A stretch of 26,461 nucleotides of DNA from positions 1 through 26,461 of the forward strand of contig JACKCN010000012.1 of the NCBI GenBank assembly GCA_020634015.1, given 5' to 3'. The notes beneath the pieces were generated by a model, which saw only the letters and a list, made by a program, of their open reading frames with translations, searched no databases and had not been told where the DNA came from. Shown here one piece after another: positions 1 to 6,369 of this stretch. Each line of letters starts with the position of its first letter. Within the stretch, counting starts at the first letter, position 1. Origin of the DNA: Candidatus Delongbacteria bacterium. GTDB lineage: Bacteria > CAIWAD01. The position numbers were made by a program, and so were the translations under genes.

Positions 1-14
1 TGTAAACGGCAAGG

Positions 15-49
15 TTTAGGTAACAGGTTTGGCCACTATTTAGGTAACA
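15..49 (+). repeat. IS left terminal inverted repeat with two 11-mers
   Basis: Two exact copies of TTTAGGTAACA at 15-25 and 39-49 are separated by 13 bp. The block matches the reverse complement of 1293-1327. Confidence 0.85.
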
Positions 50-1253
50 ACTCGCCGTTGACTAATTGTGGCTTATCCCCTTGGCTCGCCGCGAAGGCCG
101 GAGGCTGAAGCGGCGAGCCAAAGCGCGCATCCGTTTCCCCCAGACAAACATTCGCAAACCATACACGCAATCGATCTTTGGGAGACATCTCAAGTCCAAC
201 CGGCCAATTGCTCAAGGCTTCGGTCAAGTAACACTCTCGATTGAGGTAACGGATAGTCCCTCGACGCCGTACCACCCGTACATCCATGTGCTTGGGATAG
301 GCCACGGAATCGACATGCCCTGGATAGGGGCGATTCGATGAGTTGTACACCTGTGCCGGTGTACGCTGACCCAGTGCCTCATGAGGTCTCACCATGTTGA
401 AGTCCATTCGCCAGGCATCAAATGCCTCTTGCTGTGTTGCCAGATCCGCTTTCGGGTCCACCTGCAATTCAGCCCGTACATCACGGTGCATCCTTTCATG
501 GCCACCGTTGTCCTGGGGATGCCGTGGGCGGTTCCGGTACAGGTCGATTCCCAGAGCCAACCACCACGCGGATAGCTTGGTCAATCCGCACAATCCATTG
601 CTGGCGGCAAATGGACGCCCGTTGTCACTGTGGATCACCTTGGGCATGCCGTATTGCTCGAAGACCCGCTCCATGACTGCACGCACGCCTTCCCATTTCA
701 GACTGGGAAGCGCCTGGATCGCGAACAGGTACCGACTGTATTCGTCCCGTAGTGTCAACGGATCACAGCGGATTCCATTCCGAACATGCCACCATCCTTT
801 GAAGTCTATGGTCCATACATCATTTGGAGCTTGTGCCGGAAGACCTTGCTGGAGACGAATACCCCCAGAGTGCCCCTGGCGGCGAGGAGGCACCATTCCA
901 CACTTTCCGAGCACGCGTCCGATTGTACGCTCGCTTGGAACCTCATCCTCCGGGTGGGACCGCAGAAGTATCACACGAAGTTTCTGAGGACCCCATGTCG
1001 GATGGAGATTGCGCTGACGCACGATCTCCATCACCATTTCTCCGACTGCTGGGTCCGGATCCGGACGTGGTCCCCGCTTCTGATCTTCCAGCCCGACAAT
1101 GCCGAGCTGTTTGAACCTGTGAATCCACTTGTACCCAACTCTTCGGCTGATACCTGCTTCGCGACAAAGCTCCGATATGTTCGCTCCGCTCCCCAGAGCT
1201 GCAAGCACGAACTCATGGCGTGACTTCACTGCAGTAACCTCTTTCCAGCTCAT
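36..1253 (-). CDS. IS481 family DDE transposase
   Basis: This is a 405-residue transposase. It would catalyse cut and strand transfer of the surrounding element using a DDE/RNase-H-fold integrase core. Residues 1-60 form a helix-turn-helix of the IS481/IS3 type (ISELCREAGISRRVGYKWI). Residues about 75-125 look like a second HTH or linker. The rve core follows, with the first Asp at D150 (WTIDFKG), the second at D210 (IHSDNGRPF) and the catalytic Glu at E253 (NGGHERMH). Length and motif order fit full-length IS481 transposases, with no frameshift or internal stop. The ATG at 1251-1253 is preceded by a strong AAGGAGGA ribosome binding site at 1260-1267. The TAG stop sits within the left inverted repeat. 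GC content is visibly lower than in the core genes to the right, which fits acquisition by transfer. Confidence 0.93.
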   Translation of the reverse strand: MSWKEVTAVKSRHEFVLAALGSGANISELCREAGISRRVGYKWIHRFKQLGIVGLEDQKRGPRPDPDPAVGEMVMEIVRQRNLHPTWGPQKLRVILLRSHPEDEVPSERTIGRVLGKCGMVPPRRQGHSGGIRLQQGLPAQAPNDVWTIDFKGWWHVRNGIRCDPLTLRDEYSRYLFAIQALPSLKWEGVRAVMERVFEQYGMPKVIHSDNGRPFAASNGLCGLTKLSAWWLALGIDLYRNRPRHPQDNGGHERMHRDVRAELQVDPKADLATQQEAFDAWRMDFNMVRPHEALGQRTPAQVYNSSNRPYPGHVDSVAYPKHMDVRVVRRRGTIRYLNRECYLTEALSNWPVGLEMSPKDRLRVWFANVCLGETDARFGSPLQPPAFAASQGDKPQLVNGELLPK

Positions 1254-1292
1254 CGTCGGTCCTCCTTGGATACCGACGATATTCTGGCGAAC

Positions 1293-1328
1293 TGTTACCC
1301 AAACTCTGGCTAAACCTGTTACCTAAAT
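1293..1328 (-). repeat. IS right terminal inverted repeat with two 11-mers
   Basis: Read on the minus strand, this holds TTTAGGTAACA (1327-1317) and a one-mismatch copy, TTTGGGTAACA (1303-1293), at the same 24-bp spacing as the left end. It lies about 40 bp upstream of the transposase start, so it could also place the promoter under transposase control. Confidence 0.85.
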
Positions 1329-1375
1329 CGTGGCCTCGTACCCGAAGGCAGGGTGGGATGGGGGCGACCAAAAAT

Positions 1376-1402
1376 CGTCATTCCCGCGCATGCGGGAATC
1401 CC
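1376..1402 (+). repeat. REP-like palindrome, left flank of GIY-YIG gene
   Basis: An 8-bp perfect stem ATTCCCGC / GCGGGAAT (1380-1387 with 1392-1399) closes a 4-base loop. It is preceded by CGTC and followed by CCC. This is the inverted counterpart of the palindrome at 1863-1889. Short CGTCATTCCCGCG-type palindromes are a known class of dispersed repeat in many bacteria. Confidence 0.75.
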
Positions 1403-1534
1403 GATCGGTTACACGACAAGCATCTTTGTGTCAATCCCTCGCGACACTGCAACAGAGATTCGCACCTGAACCCCTTGTCCCCATTTACATCACATCCCCG
1501 GTTCACTGCATTGAGGAATTGCTGGAGACCGGAA

Positions 1535-1828
1535 GTGAAACTCCCCACAGTATACATCTTGGCCAGTCGCCGCAATGGTGTCCTGTATGTCGGGGTGACA
1601 AGTGATCTCGTGCAGCGGATCCATCAACACCGATCAGGGCTGTTCGAAGGATTCTGCAGGAGATATTCTGTGCATCGGCTTGTTCATTTCGAACACCATG
1701 GAACCATGGAAGCTGCAATCTTGCGTGAGAAGAGGATCAAGAAATGGCGGCGTGCATGGAAGATCCAACTGATTGAAGCGGGGAATCCTGAATGGGTGGA
1801 TCTTTGGGCAGGGTTGCGGGATGTGTGA
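1535..1828 (+). CDS. GIY-YIG nuclease-domain protein
   Basis: A 97-residue single-domain protein of the GIY-YIG superfamily (UvrC N-terminal / homing-endonuclease fold), the short stand-alone form common in bacteria. The core motifs are present: the GIY-equivalent V6-Y7-I8, the YIG-equivalent Y18-V19-G20, the catalytic-position Arg R28 (DLVQRIHQH) and the metal-binding-position Glu E65 (LREKRIKKW). It probably cleaves DNA with one divalent metal ion; its physiological substrate is unknown. I chose the GTG at 1535 because it gives the usual family length and sits 7 bases after a GGAG (1524-1527). An upstream ATG at 1358 would add 59 residues, would read through the left palindrome and does not resemble the family. 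The gene is bracketed by inverted palindromes (1376-1402 and 1863-1889), which suggests that they move together. Confidence 0.88.
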   Translation: MKLPTVYILASRRNGVLYVGVTSDLVQRIHQHRSGLFEGFCRRYSVHRLVHFEHHGTMEAAILREKRIKKWRRAWKIQLIEAGNPEWVDLWAGLRDV

Positions 1829-1862
1829 TTGGGTTTGAATGTGGTTTGCGGTGTAACCGCTC

Positions 1863-1889
1863 GGGGCCCCCGCTTTCGCGGGGGTGACG
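1863..1889 (-). repeat. REP-like palindrome, right flank of GIY-YIG gene
   Basis: A 7-bp stem CCCCCGC / GCGGGGG (1867-1873 with 1878-1884) closes a 4-base loop. Read on the minus strand it aligns base for base with 1376-1402. The stem differences are compensatory: TT..AA in the left copy becomes CC..GG here. It begins 34 bp after the GIY-YIG stop codon. Confidence 0.75.
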
Positions 1890-1950
1890 TTCTTGTGGGG
1901 AGTGACATTCTGCTGATCGATTGCCGCTCTTTCGAGCCTGCATGAGAACA

Positions 1951-1976
1951 AAGGCCCGGGCTTCAGCCCGGGCCTT
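1951..1976. terminator. Bidirectional intrinsic terminator
   Basis: A 12-bp perfect stem AAGGCCCGGGCT / AGCCCGGGCCTT closes a 2-base loop. T runs follow on the plus strand (CCTTTT) and, more weakly, on the minus strand (CCTTTG). It lies between the convergent GIY-YIG gene and the leftward gene ending at 2002, so it can serve both. Confidence 0.85.
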
Positions 1977-2001
1977 TTGATTCACACAAGGTGCGCCACC
2001 C

Positions 2002-2865
2002 TCAGGGCAGCGGGCTGCGGCCGATTTCGTTCATGCTGCCGGGCTCGGCGCGCAGTTTGATTTCCTCGCCGGAGCCGACCTTGAGGATGCCTTCGTACCA
2101 CACGTCAAAGCCTTCGATCTTCAGCTGGTAGCTGCCGGGCATCAGGTCGAAGACGGTGCCGCTGGCCATTTCGTCAATGCCGGAGATCGAGAGTTCCACG
2201 CGCTTCTTGCCGTCGATGTAGACGCTGCACATGCCTTCCTCGGACATCACCACCAGCTTGGAGGGGCGCACGGCCACTGGTGCTGCGGCCGTCGTCGTGG
2301 TCGTGGTCGTGGTGGTGGTTTCCTGGATGCCCACGCTGCCGGTGGCGTCCATGCCGCTCACGTTCATGGTCAGGCCCACACCCTCCATGCCGGCCATGCC
2401 GGGAACGCCCATGCCCACTCCCACGCTCACGGTCTGGGAGGGAGCGCCGCTGACGGCCGTGGTGCTCACGGTGGTCGTGACCTGTTCGGTGGCCGGGGCC
2501 GCGGCCACGGGCTGGCTGCCGGGCAGGGGCACGGTGTCCAGCACCTGCACCTCGCCGTTGTTGAGGCTGATCCGGGTCAAGTAGCCGCCGGGCAGATCCA
2601 CGGTGACATCGCTGTGCTTCTCGACCTTGAACAGCCCCTTGACCGCGTAGACCTCGATCAGGTGCTTGCCGTGGCTGGCCTCGGTGACCACCTTCATGCC
2701 CTCGCCGGGGCTCAGGTCCTGGCCGTCGAGCTTGGCGATGAACTTGGTGCTGGTGTAGATGAATTCAAGGCGCGCCGCCTGATTCGGGTTGCCGGCGGGT
2801 GTGTCCGCAAAACTCTGCAGGGCCAGGCCCAGCAGCATGCAGAGGGCGAGCATCAACTTCTTCAT
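2002..2865 (-). CDS. Secreted two-domain PEGA-like protein, Thr-rich linker
   Basis: A 287-residue protein of unknown function. Residues 1-20 form a signal peptide (MKKLMLALCMLLGLALQSFA, cleavage before D21), so the protein is exported. Residues about 30-112 form one beta-rich unit, with KLDGQDL, a GKHLIEVYAVKGLFK strand pair and a closing LPGGYLTRISL. Residues 113-200 are a low-complexity Val/Thr/Gly/Met linker that includes ten consecutive threonines (183-192). Residues 203-275 form a second beta unit (VYIDGKKRVEL, then PGSYQLKIEGFDVWYEGILKV) that resembles PEGA-type surface domains. The two units may be a duplication of one fold, which is my inference. An AGGAG ribosome binding site precedes the ATG at 2865. 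The gene follows the lyase gene by 93 bp in the same direction but has no evident functional link to it. Confidence 0.8.
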   Translation of the reverse strand: MKKLMLALCMLLGLALQSFADTPAGNPNQAARLEFIYTSTKFIAKLDGQDLSPGEGMKVVTEASHGKHLIEVYAVKGLFKVEKHSDVTVDLPGGYLTRISLNNGEVQVLDTVPLPGSQPVAAAPATEQVTTTVSTTAVSGAPSQTVSVGVGMGVPGMAGMEGVGLTMNVSGMDATGSVGIQETTTTTTTTTTAAAPVAVRPSKLVVMSEEGMCSVYIDGKKRVELSISGIDEMASGTVFDLMPGSYQLKIEGFDVWYEGILKVGSGEEIKLRAEPGSMNEIGRSPLP

Positions 2866-2958
2866 CGGGTCTCCTGTTTGCTGTCGTCAATGCATGAGCA
2901 GATCGAATTCCGGCTCGGGACCCATTGTTCCCGGTCGGTGGCCCCTGGGCCGGGGCGA

Positions 2959-4488
2959 TCAGGACCAGCCCAGCGGACCGGTCAGTTCCTCGACCGCCTC
3001 GAGCACCTGGCAGGATTGCACCAGGGCCTTCATCGTATTGTGATCGTTGTAGAGCGGGCGATCCACGTCCAGGAAGGGCACATGCTCGCGAATCACGTTG
3101 CGGGCGCGCGTGACACCCGCGCCGTTGGTGAAGCCCCGGAAGTCCAGGGCCTGGGCGGCCGCCATCATCTCGATGCCCAGGATGCCGAAGGCGTTGTCCA
3201 GAATCTGCTCGTTCTTGAGGGCCGTGTTCATACCCATCGAGACGAAGTCCTCCTGGTCGGCGGCAGCGGGAATCGAGGCCACCGAGGCGGGCGCACAGAG
3301 CATGCGCTGCTCAACGATCAGGGTGTCGGCCGTGTACTGGCTGAGCATCATGCCGCTGTACATGCCGGCGCCCTTGGTCAGGAAGGAAGGCAGCCCCACA
3401 CTGAGCGCCGGATTCAGCAGGCGGTTCAGGCGGCGTTCGCTGAGCACGCTGACCATGGTGATCGCCGCCGAGACCATGTCCATGGGCAAGGACACGGGCG
3501 TGCCCTGGAAGTTGGCACCGGTGAGGGTCAGGTTCTCATCGGGGAAGAAGATCGGGTTGTCGCCCACCCCGTTCAGTTCGATCTCGACCTGGCTGCGCGC
3601 CCAGCGCAGGGCGTCGTGTGCGGCTCCGATCACCTGGGGCGTGCTGCGCATGGAGTACGCGTCCTGGACCTTGGTCTTCATCTTGCCGCTCAGCAGGTCG
3701 CTGCCCTCGAGGCAGGCCCTTATCGAGCGCGCGCTGCGCACCGCGCCGCTGAAACCACGCACCTCGTGCAGGCGGCTCTCGTAGGGGCGCATGTTGGCCA
3801 GCAGAGCCTCCAGGCTCATCGCGGCGGTGATCTCGGCCTGGCGCAGCCAGCGGTCCATGTCGTACAGTTCAATGGCGCTGATCGCCGTCAGCAGATTGCT
3901 GCCGTTGATGGTGGCCAGCCCGTCGCGGGCCTGCAGCCCGGGCACGGGAATCCCGGCCTTGGCCAGGGCGTCGGAGCCCGACATGCGCTCGCCCTGGTAC
4001 CAGGCTTCGCCCTCGCCCATCATCAGCAGCGCGATCTGGGACATGGGGGCCAGGTCGCCACAGGCGCCCACACTCCCCTTCTTGCAGACCACGGGCGTGA
4101 CACCGCGGTTGAGCATCTCCACCAGCGTCAGCGTGATCTCGGGACGGCAGCCGCTGTTGCCGTGGGCGTGCACGTTGATGCGGCCCACCATCGCGCCGCG
4201 CACATGCTCGATGGGCGCGGGCTCGCCAATGCCGGCGCTGTGATTGTAGATCAGGTACTTCTGGAATTCCTTGACCTGCTCATCGTTCAGCACCACCTCG
4301 GAAAACTCGCCGATGCCCGTGTTCACTCCGTACATGATCTCGTGGGCCGCGATCTTCTTCTCCAGCATCGCGCGGCACTTCGTGATCGCCTGCAGACTGG
4401 CGGGCGCCAGTTCCACCTTCTCGCCGTGGCGCGCGATGGCGACCAGCTTCTCGATGCTCAGGCCGCTGCCGTCCAGGATGATGGCCAT
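2959..4488 (-). CDS. HutH/PAL-family MIO aromatic amino acid ammonia-lyase
   Basis: A 509-residue lyase that would eliminate ammonia from histidine or an aromatic amino acid to give urocanate, coumarate or cinnamate. Numbering happens to match Pseudomonas HutH: Y53 (MYGVNTGIGEF), H83 (YNHSAGIGEP), cofactor triad A142-C143-G144 (GSVGACGDLAP), N195, and, shifted one or two residues, Y278/R281 (QDAYSMRSTPQ), F327 and E413 (DQEDFVSMG). The middle residue of the MIO triad is Cys, codon TGT at 4060-4062, where nearly all relatives have Ser. The NFQGTP segment (326-331) looks more like PAL than HutH, so substrate is uncertain; a retained H83 is compatible with His or Tyr. The ATG at 4488 follows TGAGGA and gives the family length; an upstream in-frame ATG at 4560 would add 24 unrelated residues. 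The gene lies 106 bp after rocD, with a hairpin in the gap. Confidence 0.88.
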   Translation of the reverse strand: MAIILDGSGLSIEKLVAIARHGEKVELAPASLQAITKCRAMLEKKIAAHEIMYGVNTGIGEFSEVVLNDEQVKEFQKYLIYNHSAGIGEPAPIEHVRGAMVGRINVHAHGNSGCRPEITLTLVEMLNRGVTPVVCKKGSVGACGDLAPMSQIALLMMGEGEAWYQGERMSGSDALAKAGIPVPGLQARDGLATINGSNLLTAISAIELYDMDRWLRQAEITAAMSLEALLANMRPYESRLHEVRGFSGAVRSARSIRACLEGSDLLSGKMKTKVQDAYSMRSTPQVIGAAHDALRWARSQVEIELNGVGDNPIFFPDENLTLTGANFQGTPVSLPMDMVSAAITMVSVLSERRLNRLLNPALSVGLPSFLTKGAGMYSGMMLSQYTADTLIVEQRMLCAPASVASIPAAADQEDFVSMGMNTALKNEQILDNAFGILGIEMMAAAQALDFRGFTNGAGVTRARNVIREHVPFLDVDRPLYNDHNTMKALVQSCQVLEAVEELTGPLGWS

Positions 4489-4517
4489 GATATCCTCACT
4501 GTAGATGGAGTGCCAAG

Positions 4518-4542
4518 GGCCCGCTCCCGCGGGGGAGGGGCC
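4518..4542 (-). other. Stable hairpin between rocD and the lyase gene
   Basis: Stem GGCCC / GGGCC plus CTCCC / GGGAG, with one bulged G and a 4-base loop, lies in the 106-bp gap between the two leftward genes. It has no T run on the minus strand, so it is a poor intrinsic terminator. It could be an mRNA processing or stability element that sets different levels for the two genes. Confidence 0.4.
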
Positions 4543-4594
4543 ACAGAGGAACGATGGCACACAGGCACCGGGTCGTGTGCGCCGTGATGGCGGA

Positions 4595-5839
4595 TCAGAA
4601 CTCCGCCAGGGTCTTTTCGATGATGTCCACGCATTCCAGCAACTGCTCTTCCGTCATCACCAGGGGTGGTGCGAAGCGGATGATGTCGTTGTGCGTGGGC
4701 TTGGCCAGCAGGCCGTTCTCCTTGAGGGCCAGGCAGACATCCCAGGCGGTCTTGCCGTTTCTGGGCTGGATCACGATGGCGTTCAGCAGGCCCTTGCCGC
4801 GCACCAGGCTGATCATCGGGTGCTGGAGTGCCGAGAGGCGCTCGCGGAAGATCCGGCCCAGGCGCTCGGCGTTTTCCGCCAGCTGCTCGTCCTTGACCAC
4901 TGCCAGAGCGGCCAATGCGACACGGCAGGCCAGCGGATTGCCGCCGAAGGTGCTGCCGTGTTCACCGGGCTGGATGCAGAGCATGATCTCGGCATCCGCG
5001 AGCACGGCCGACACGGGCAGCACACCTCCGGAAAGTGCCTTGCCCAGAATCAGGATGTCCGGGCGCACGTCTTCGTGATCGCAGGCCAGCATGCGGCCCG
5101 TGCGCGCGATGCCGGTCTGTACTTCATCGGCGATCATCAGCACATTGTGTTTGGTGCACAGCGTGCGCACACCGCGCAGGTAGCCCTCGTGCGGCACGAA
5201 CACGCCGGCTTCGCCCTGGATGGGTTCCACCAGAAAACCGCAGACATCCGGATTGGACAGCGCCGTCTCCAGCGCGGTCAGGTCGTTGTAGGGCACCACA
5301 TCGAAGTTGGGCATGAAGGGCCCGAAGCCCTTGCGACAGTCGGGATCGGTGCTGGCGGAAATGATGGCCATGGTGCGGCCGTGGAAATTGCCTTCGCAGA
5401 CCACCACCCGGGCCCGGTTCTCGCCGATGCCCTTCTTCATGTAGCCCCACTTGCGCGCCAGCTTGATCGCGGTCTCGTCGCCCTCGACGCCGGTATTCAT
5501 CGGCAGGGCCATGCTGAAGCCGAATGTCTCACACAGGGTGCGCTCGTACTCGCCGAGCACATTGTTGAAGAAGGCGCGGCTGGTGAGTGTCAGGGTCTGC
5601 GCCTGCTCGGTGAGCGCCGCGATGATGCGCGGATGGCAATGTCCCTGGTTGACGGCACTGTAGGCCGAGAGGAAATCGTAGTAGTGGATGCCTTCGGGAT
5701 CCCAGACGTGCACCCCTTCGCCCCGGGCCAGCACCACGGGCAAGGGGTGATAATTGTGGGCGCCGTACTGTTCCTCCAGCTCGATTGCCTCGGCGGAGCT
5801 GACCTGCCCGTAGCTCAATGCGGTCAGGGTCTTGCTCAT
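4595..5839 (-). CDS. rocD: Ornithine--oxo-acid aminotransferase
   Basis: A 414-residue class-III PLP aminotransferase. It would transfer the delta-amino group of ornithine to 2-oxoglutarate, giving glutamate semialdehyde and glutamate, in cytoplasmic arginine/ornithine catabolism. Diagnostic segments are the N-terminal YGAHNYHPLPVVL, typical of ornithine aminotransferases, MNTGVEGDETAIKLARKWGY (114-133), the PLP-binding D238 in IADEVQTGIARTG, the Schiff-base lysine K267 in ILGKALSGG, and GEHGSTFGGNPLACRVA. Length matches the family. The ATG at 5839 follows GGAGG by 7 bases; a longer reading from 5980 would add 47 residues unlike the family. It is the first gene of a likely rocD-lyase transcription unit and is divergent from the sensor-kinase operon. 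Confidence 0.92.
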   Translation of the reverse strand: MSKTLTALSYGQVSSAEAIELEEQYGAHNYHPLPVVLARGEGVHVWDPEGIHYYDFLSAYSAVNQGHCHPRIIAALTEQAQTLTLTSRAFFNNVLGEYERTLCETFGFSMALPMNTGVEGDETAIKLARKWGYMKKGIGENRARVVVCEGNFHGRTMAIISASTDPDCRKGFGPFMPNFDVVPYNDLTALETALSNPDVCGFLVEPIQGEAGVFVPHEGYLRGVRTLCTKHNVLMIADEVQTGIARTGRMLACDHEDVRPDILILGKALSGGVLPVSAVLADAEIMLCIQPGEHGSTFGGNPLACRVALAALAVVKDEQLAENAERLGRIFRERLSALQHPMISLVRGKGLLNAIVIQPRNGKTAWDVCLALKENGLLAKPTHNDIIRFAPPLVMTEEQLLECVDIIEKTLAEF

Positions 5840-6031
5840 GGATGCCTCCAGGGAAATTGGGTGTCGTTCGGACAGGAATTCATGTTCGGGGTCGAAAACG
5901 GGCAGCCAGAACCGCTCAATCGCGGATTTGCTGGTCCTTGAAGCCGCGCCCAACATCGGAAAGGGCTGCAGCAAACTCAATTCGTGCTTTTTTCACTCTC
6001 AGCCAGTGAGGCGCATTGGCGCGTCTTCCGC

Positions 6032-6047
6032 CCTGATCCAGATCACA
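6032..6047 (-). promoter_or_regulatory. CRP/FNR-like palindrome
   Basis: On the minus strand this reads TGTGATCTGGATCAGG. The left arm matches the CRP consensus TGTGA-N6-TCACA in full and the right arm in three of five positions. The core TGATCCAGATCA is also a TGAT-N4-ATCA dyad of the FNR kind. It lies about 190 bp upstream of rocD and 150 bp upstream of the TATATT box of the kinase operon. The regulator is inferred; none is encoded here. Confidence 0.4.
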
Positions 6048-6089
6048 GGACAAGTCACGCACATCCCCACCTGCCGGTTTCCTGTGATC
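6041..6089. repeat. 10-bp inverted repeat, arms 29 bp apart
   Basis: GATCACAGGA (6041-6050) and its exact reverse complement TCCTGTGATC (6080-6089). The left arm shares bases with the CRP/FNR-like site. The right arm lies within another dyad, CCTGCCG (6070-6076) with CGGCAGG (6089-6095). Confidence 0.6.
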
Positions 6090-6196
6090 GGCAGGCGGGC
6101 CCCGGAACTTGGGTGCCATTGGGCAAGGACCCGCACCCACCGGATTCCCCGGTGCCCCGTTCGTCACATTTTGCGGCATGGGCCTTGGCGCAGCCC

Positions 6197-6202
6197 TATA
6201 TT
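6197..6202 (+). promoter_or_regulatory. -10-like TATATT box of the kinase operon
   Basis: CCTATATTCCGCG at 6195-6207 is identical to the sequence just upstream of the gene starting at 13680 on the other strand, where position implies promoter function. No good TTGACA-like -35 is seen at normal spacing. Confidence 0.5.
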
Positions 6203-6282
6203 CCGCGTGGTCCGGAATCCGTCCCGAAAACATGGACTGGTTTCCACTCGAACCCCACGAACCTGAACTCACGGGGGACTCC

Positions 6283-6369
6283 ATGAGCCGCAAGGCTCCA
6301 CAGCACTGGGTGCGCGCCGCTTTCCGGCAGGCCATGCACCCCGGTCCCGGCATCGGCGGCAACCGCTGA
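6283..6369 (+). CDS. 28-residue ORF coupled to the sensor kinase
   Basis: This short frame starts at ATG 6283 after GGGGGA (6273-6278). Its TGA stop shares a base with the kinase start codon (TGATG at 6367-6371). The peptide begins MSRKAPQHWV and ends MHPGPGIGGNR; it is basic and has no signal peptide or membrane segment. The overlap suggests that translating this ORF delivers ribosomes to the kinase start, which otherwise has no clear ribosome binding site. It could be a leader peptide, a small partner of the kinase, or only a translational entry device. I do not recognise a family. Confidence 0.4.
   Translation: MSRKAPQHWVRAAFRQAMHPGPGIGGNR

Larger units (their letters stand above)
14..1328 (-). 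mobile_element. IS481-type insertion sequence
   Basis: One transposase gene lies between imperfect inverted repeats. The left repeat (15-49) and the reverse complement of the right repeat (1293-1327) match at about 30 of 35 positions. Each end carries two direct copies of an 11-mer close to TTTAGGTAACA: 15-25 and 39-49 on the left, and 1293-1303 and 1317-1327 (inverted) on the right. The copies are 24 bp apart at both ends, which suggests paired transposase binding sites. The transposase stop codon lies inside the left repeat. I could not identify a target-site duplication, so the outer borders are approximate by a few bases. The element looks intact. Confidence 0.85.
5840..6282. other. Divergent regulatory region rocD / sensor kinase
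   Basis: This 443-bp stretch has no convincing gene. It holds the rocD leader with its GGAGG, several dyads clustered at 6032-6095, and a TATATT hexamer at 6197-6202 that probably starts the kinase operon. Longer open frames crossing it in both directions are out-of-frame readings with no recognisable protein character. Confidence 0.7.

Noticed and set aside
1358..1534. Longer start (ATG 1358) for the GIY-YIG protein
   Set aside because: The extra residues include translation of the REP-like palindrome and have no family resemblance; GTG 1535 has a ribosome binding site and gives the family length.
2614..4587. Long plus-strand open frame of 657 codons opposite the lyase gene
   Set aside because: It is an antisense reading of a high-GC gene, rich in His/Gln/Ala/Gly with no domain. 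The minus strand encodes a full lyase with all catalytic residues.
4505..5941. Long plus-strand open frame opposite rocD
   Set aside because: Same antisense artefact; the minus strand reads as a complete aminotransferase.
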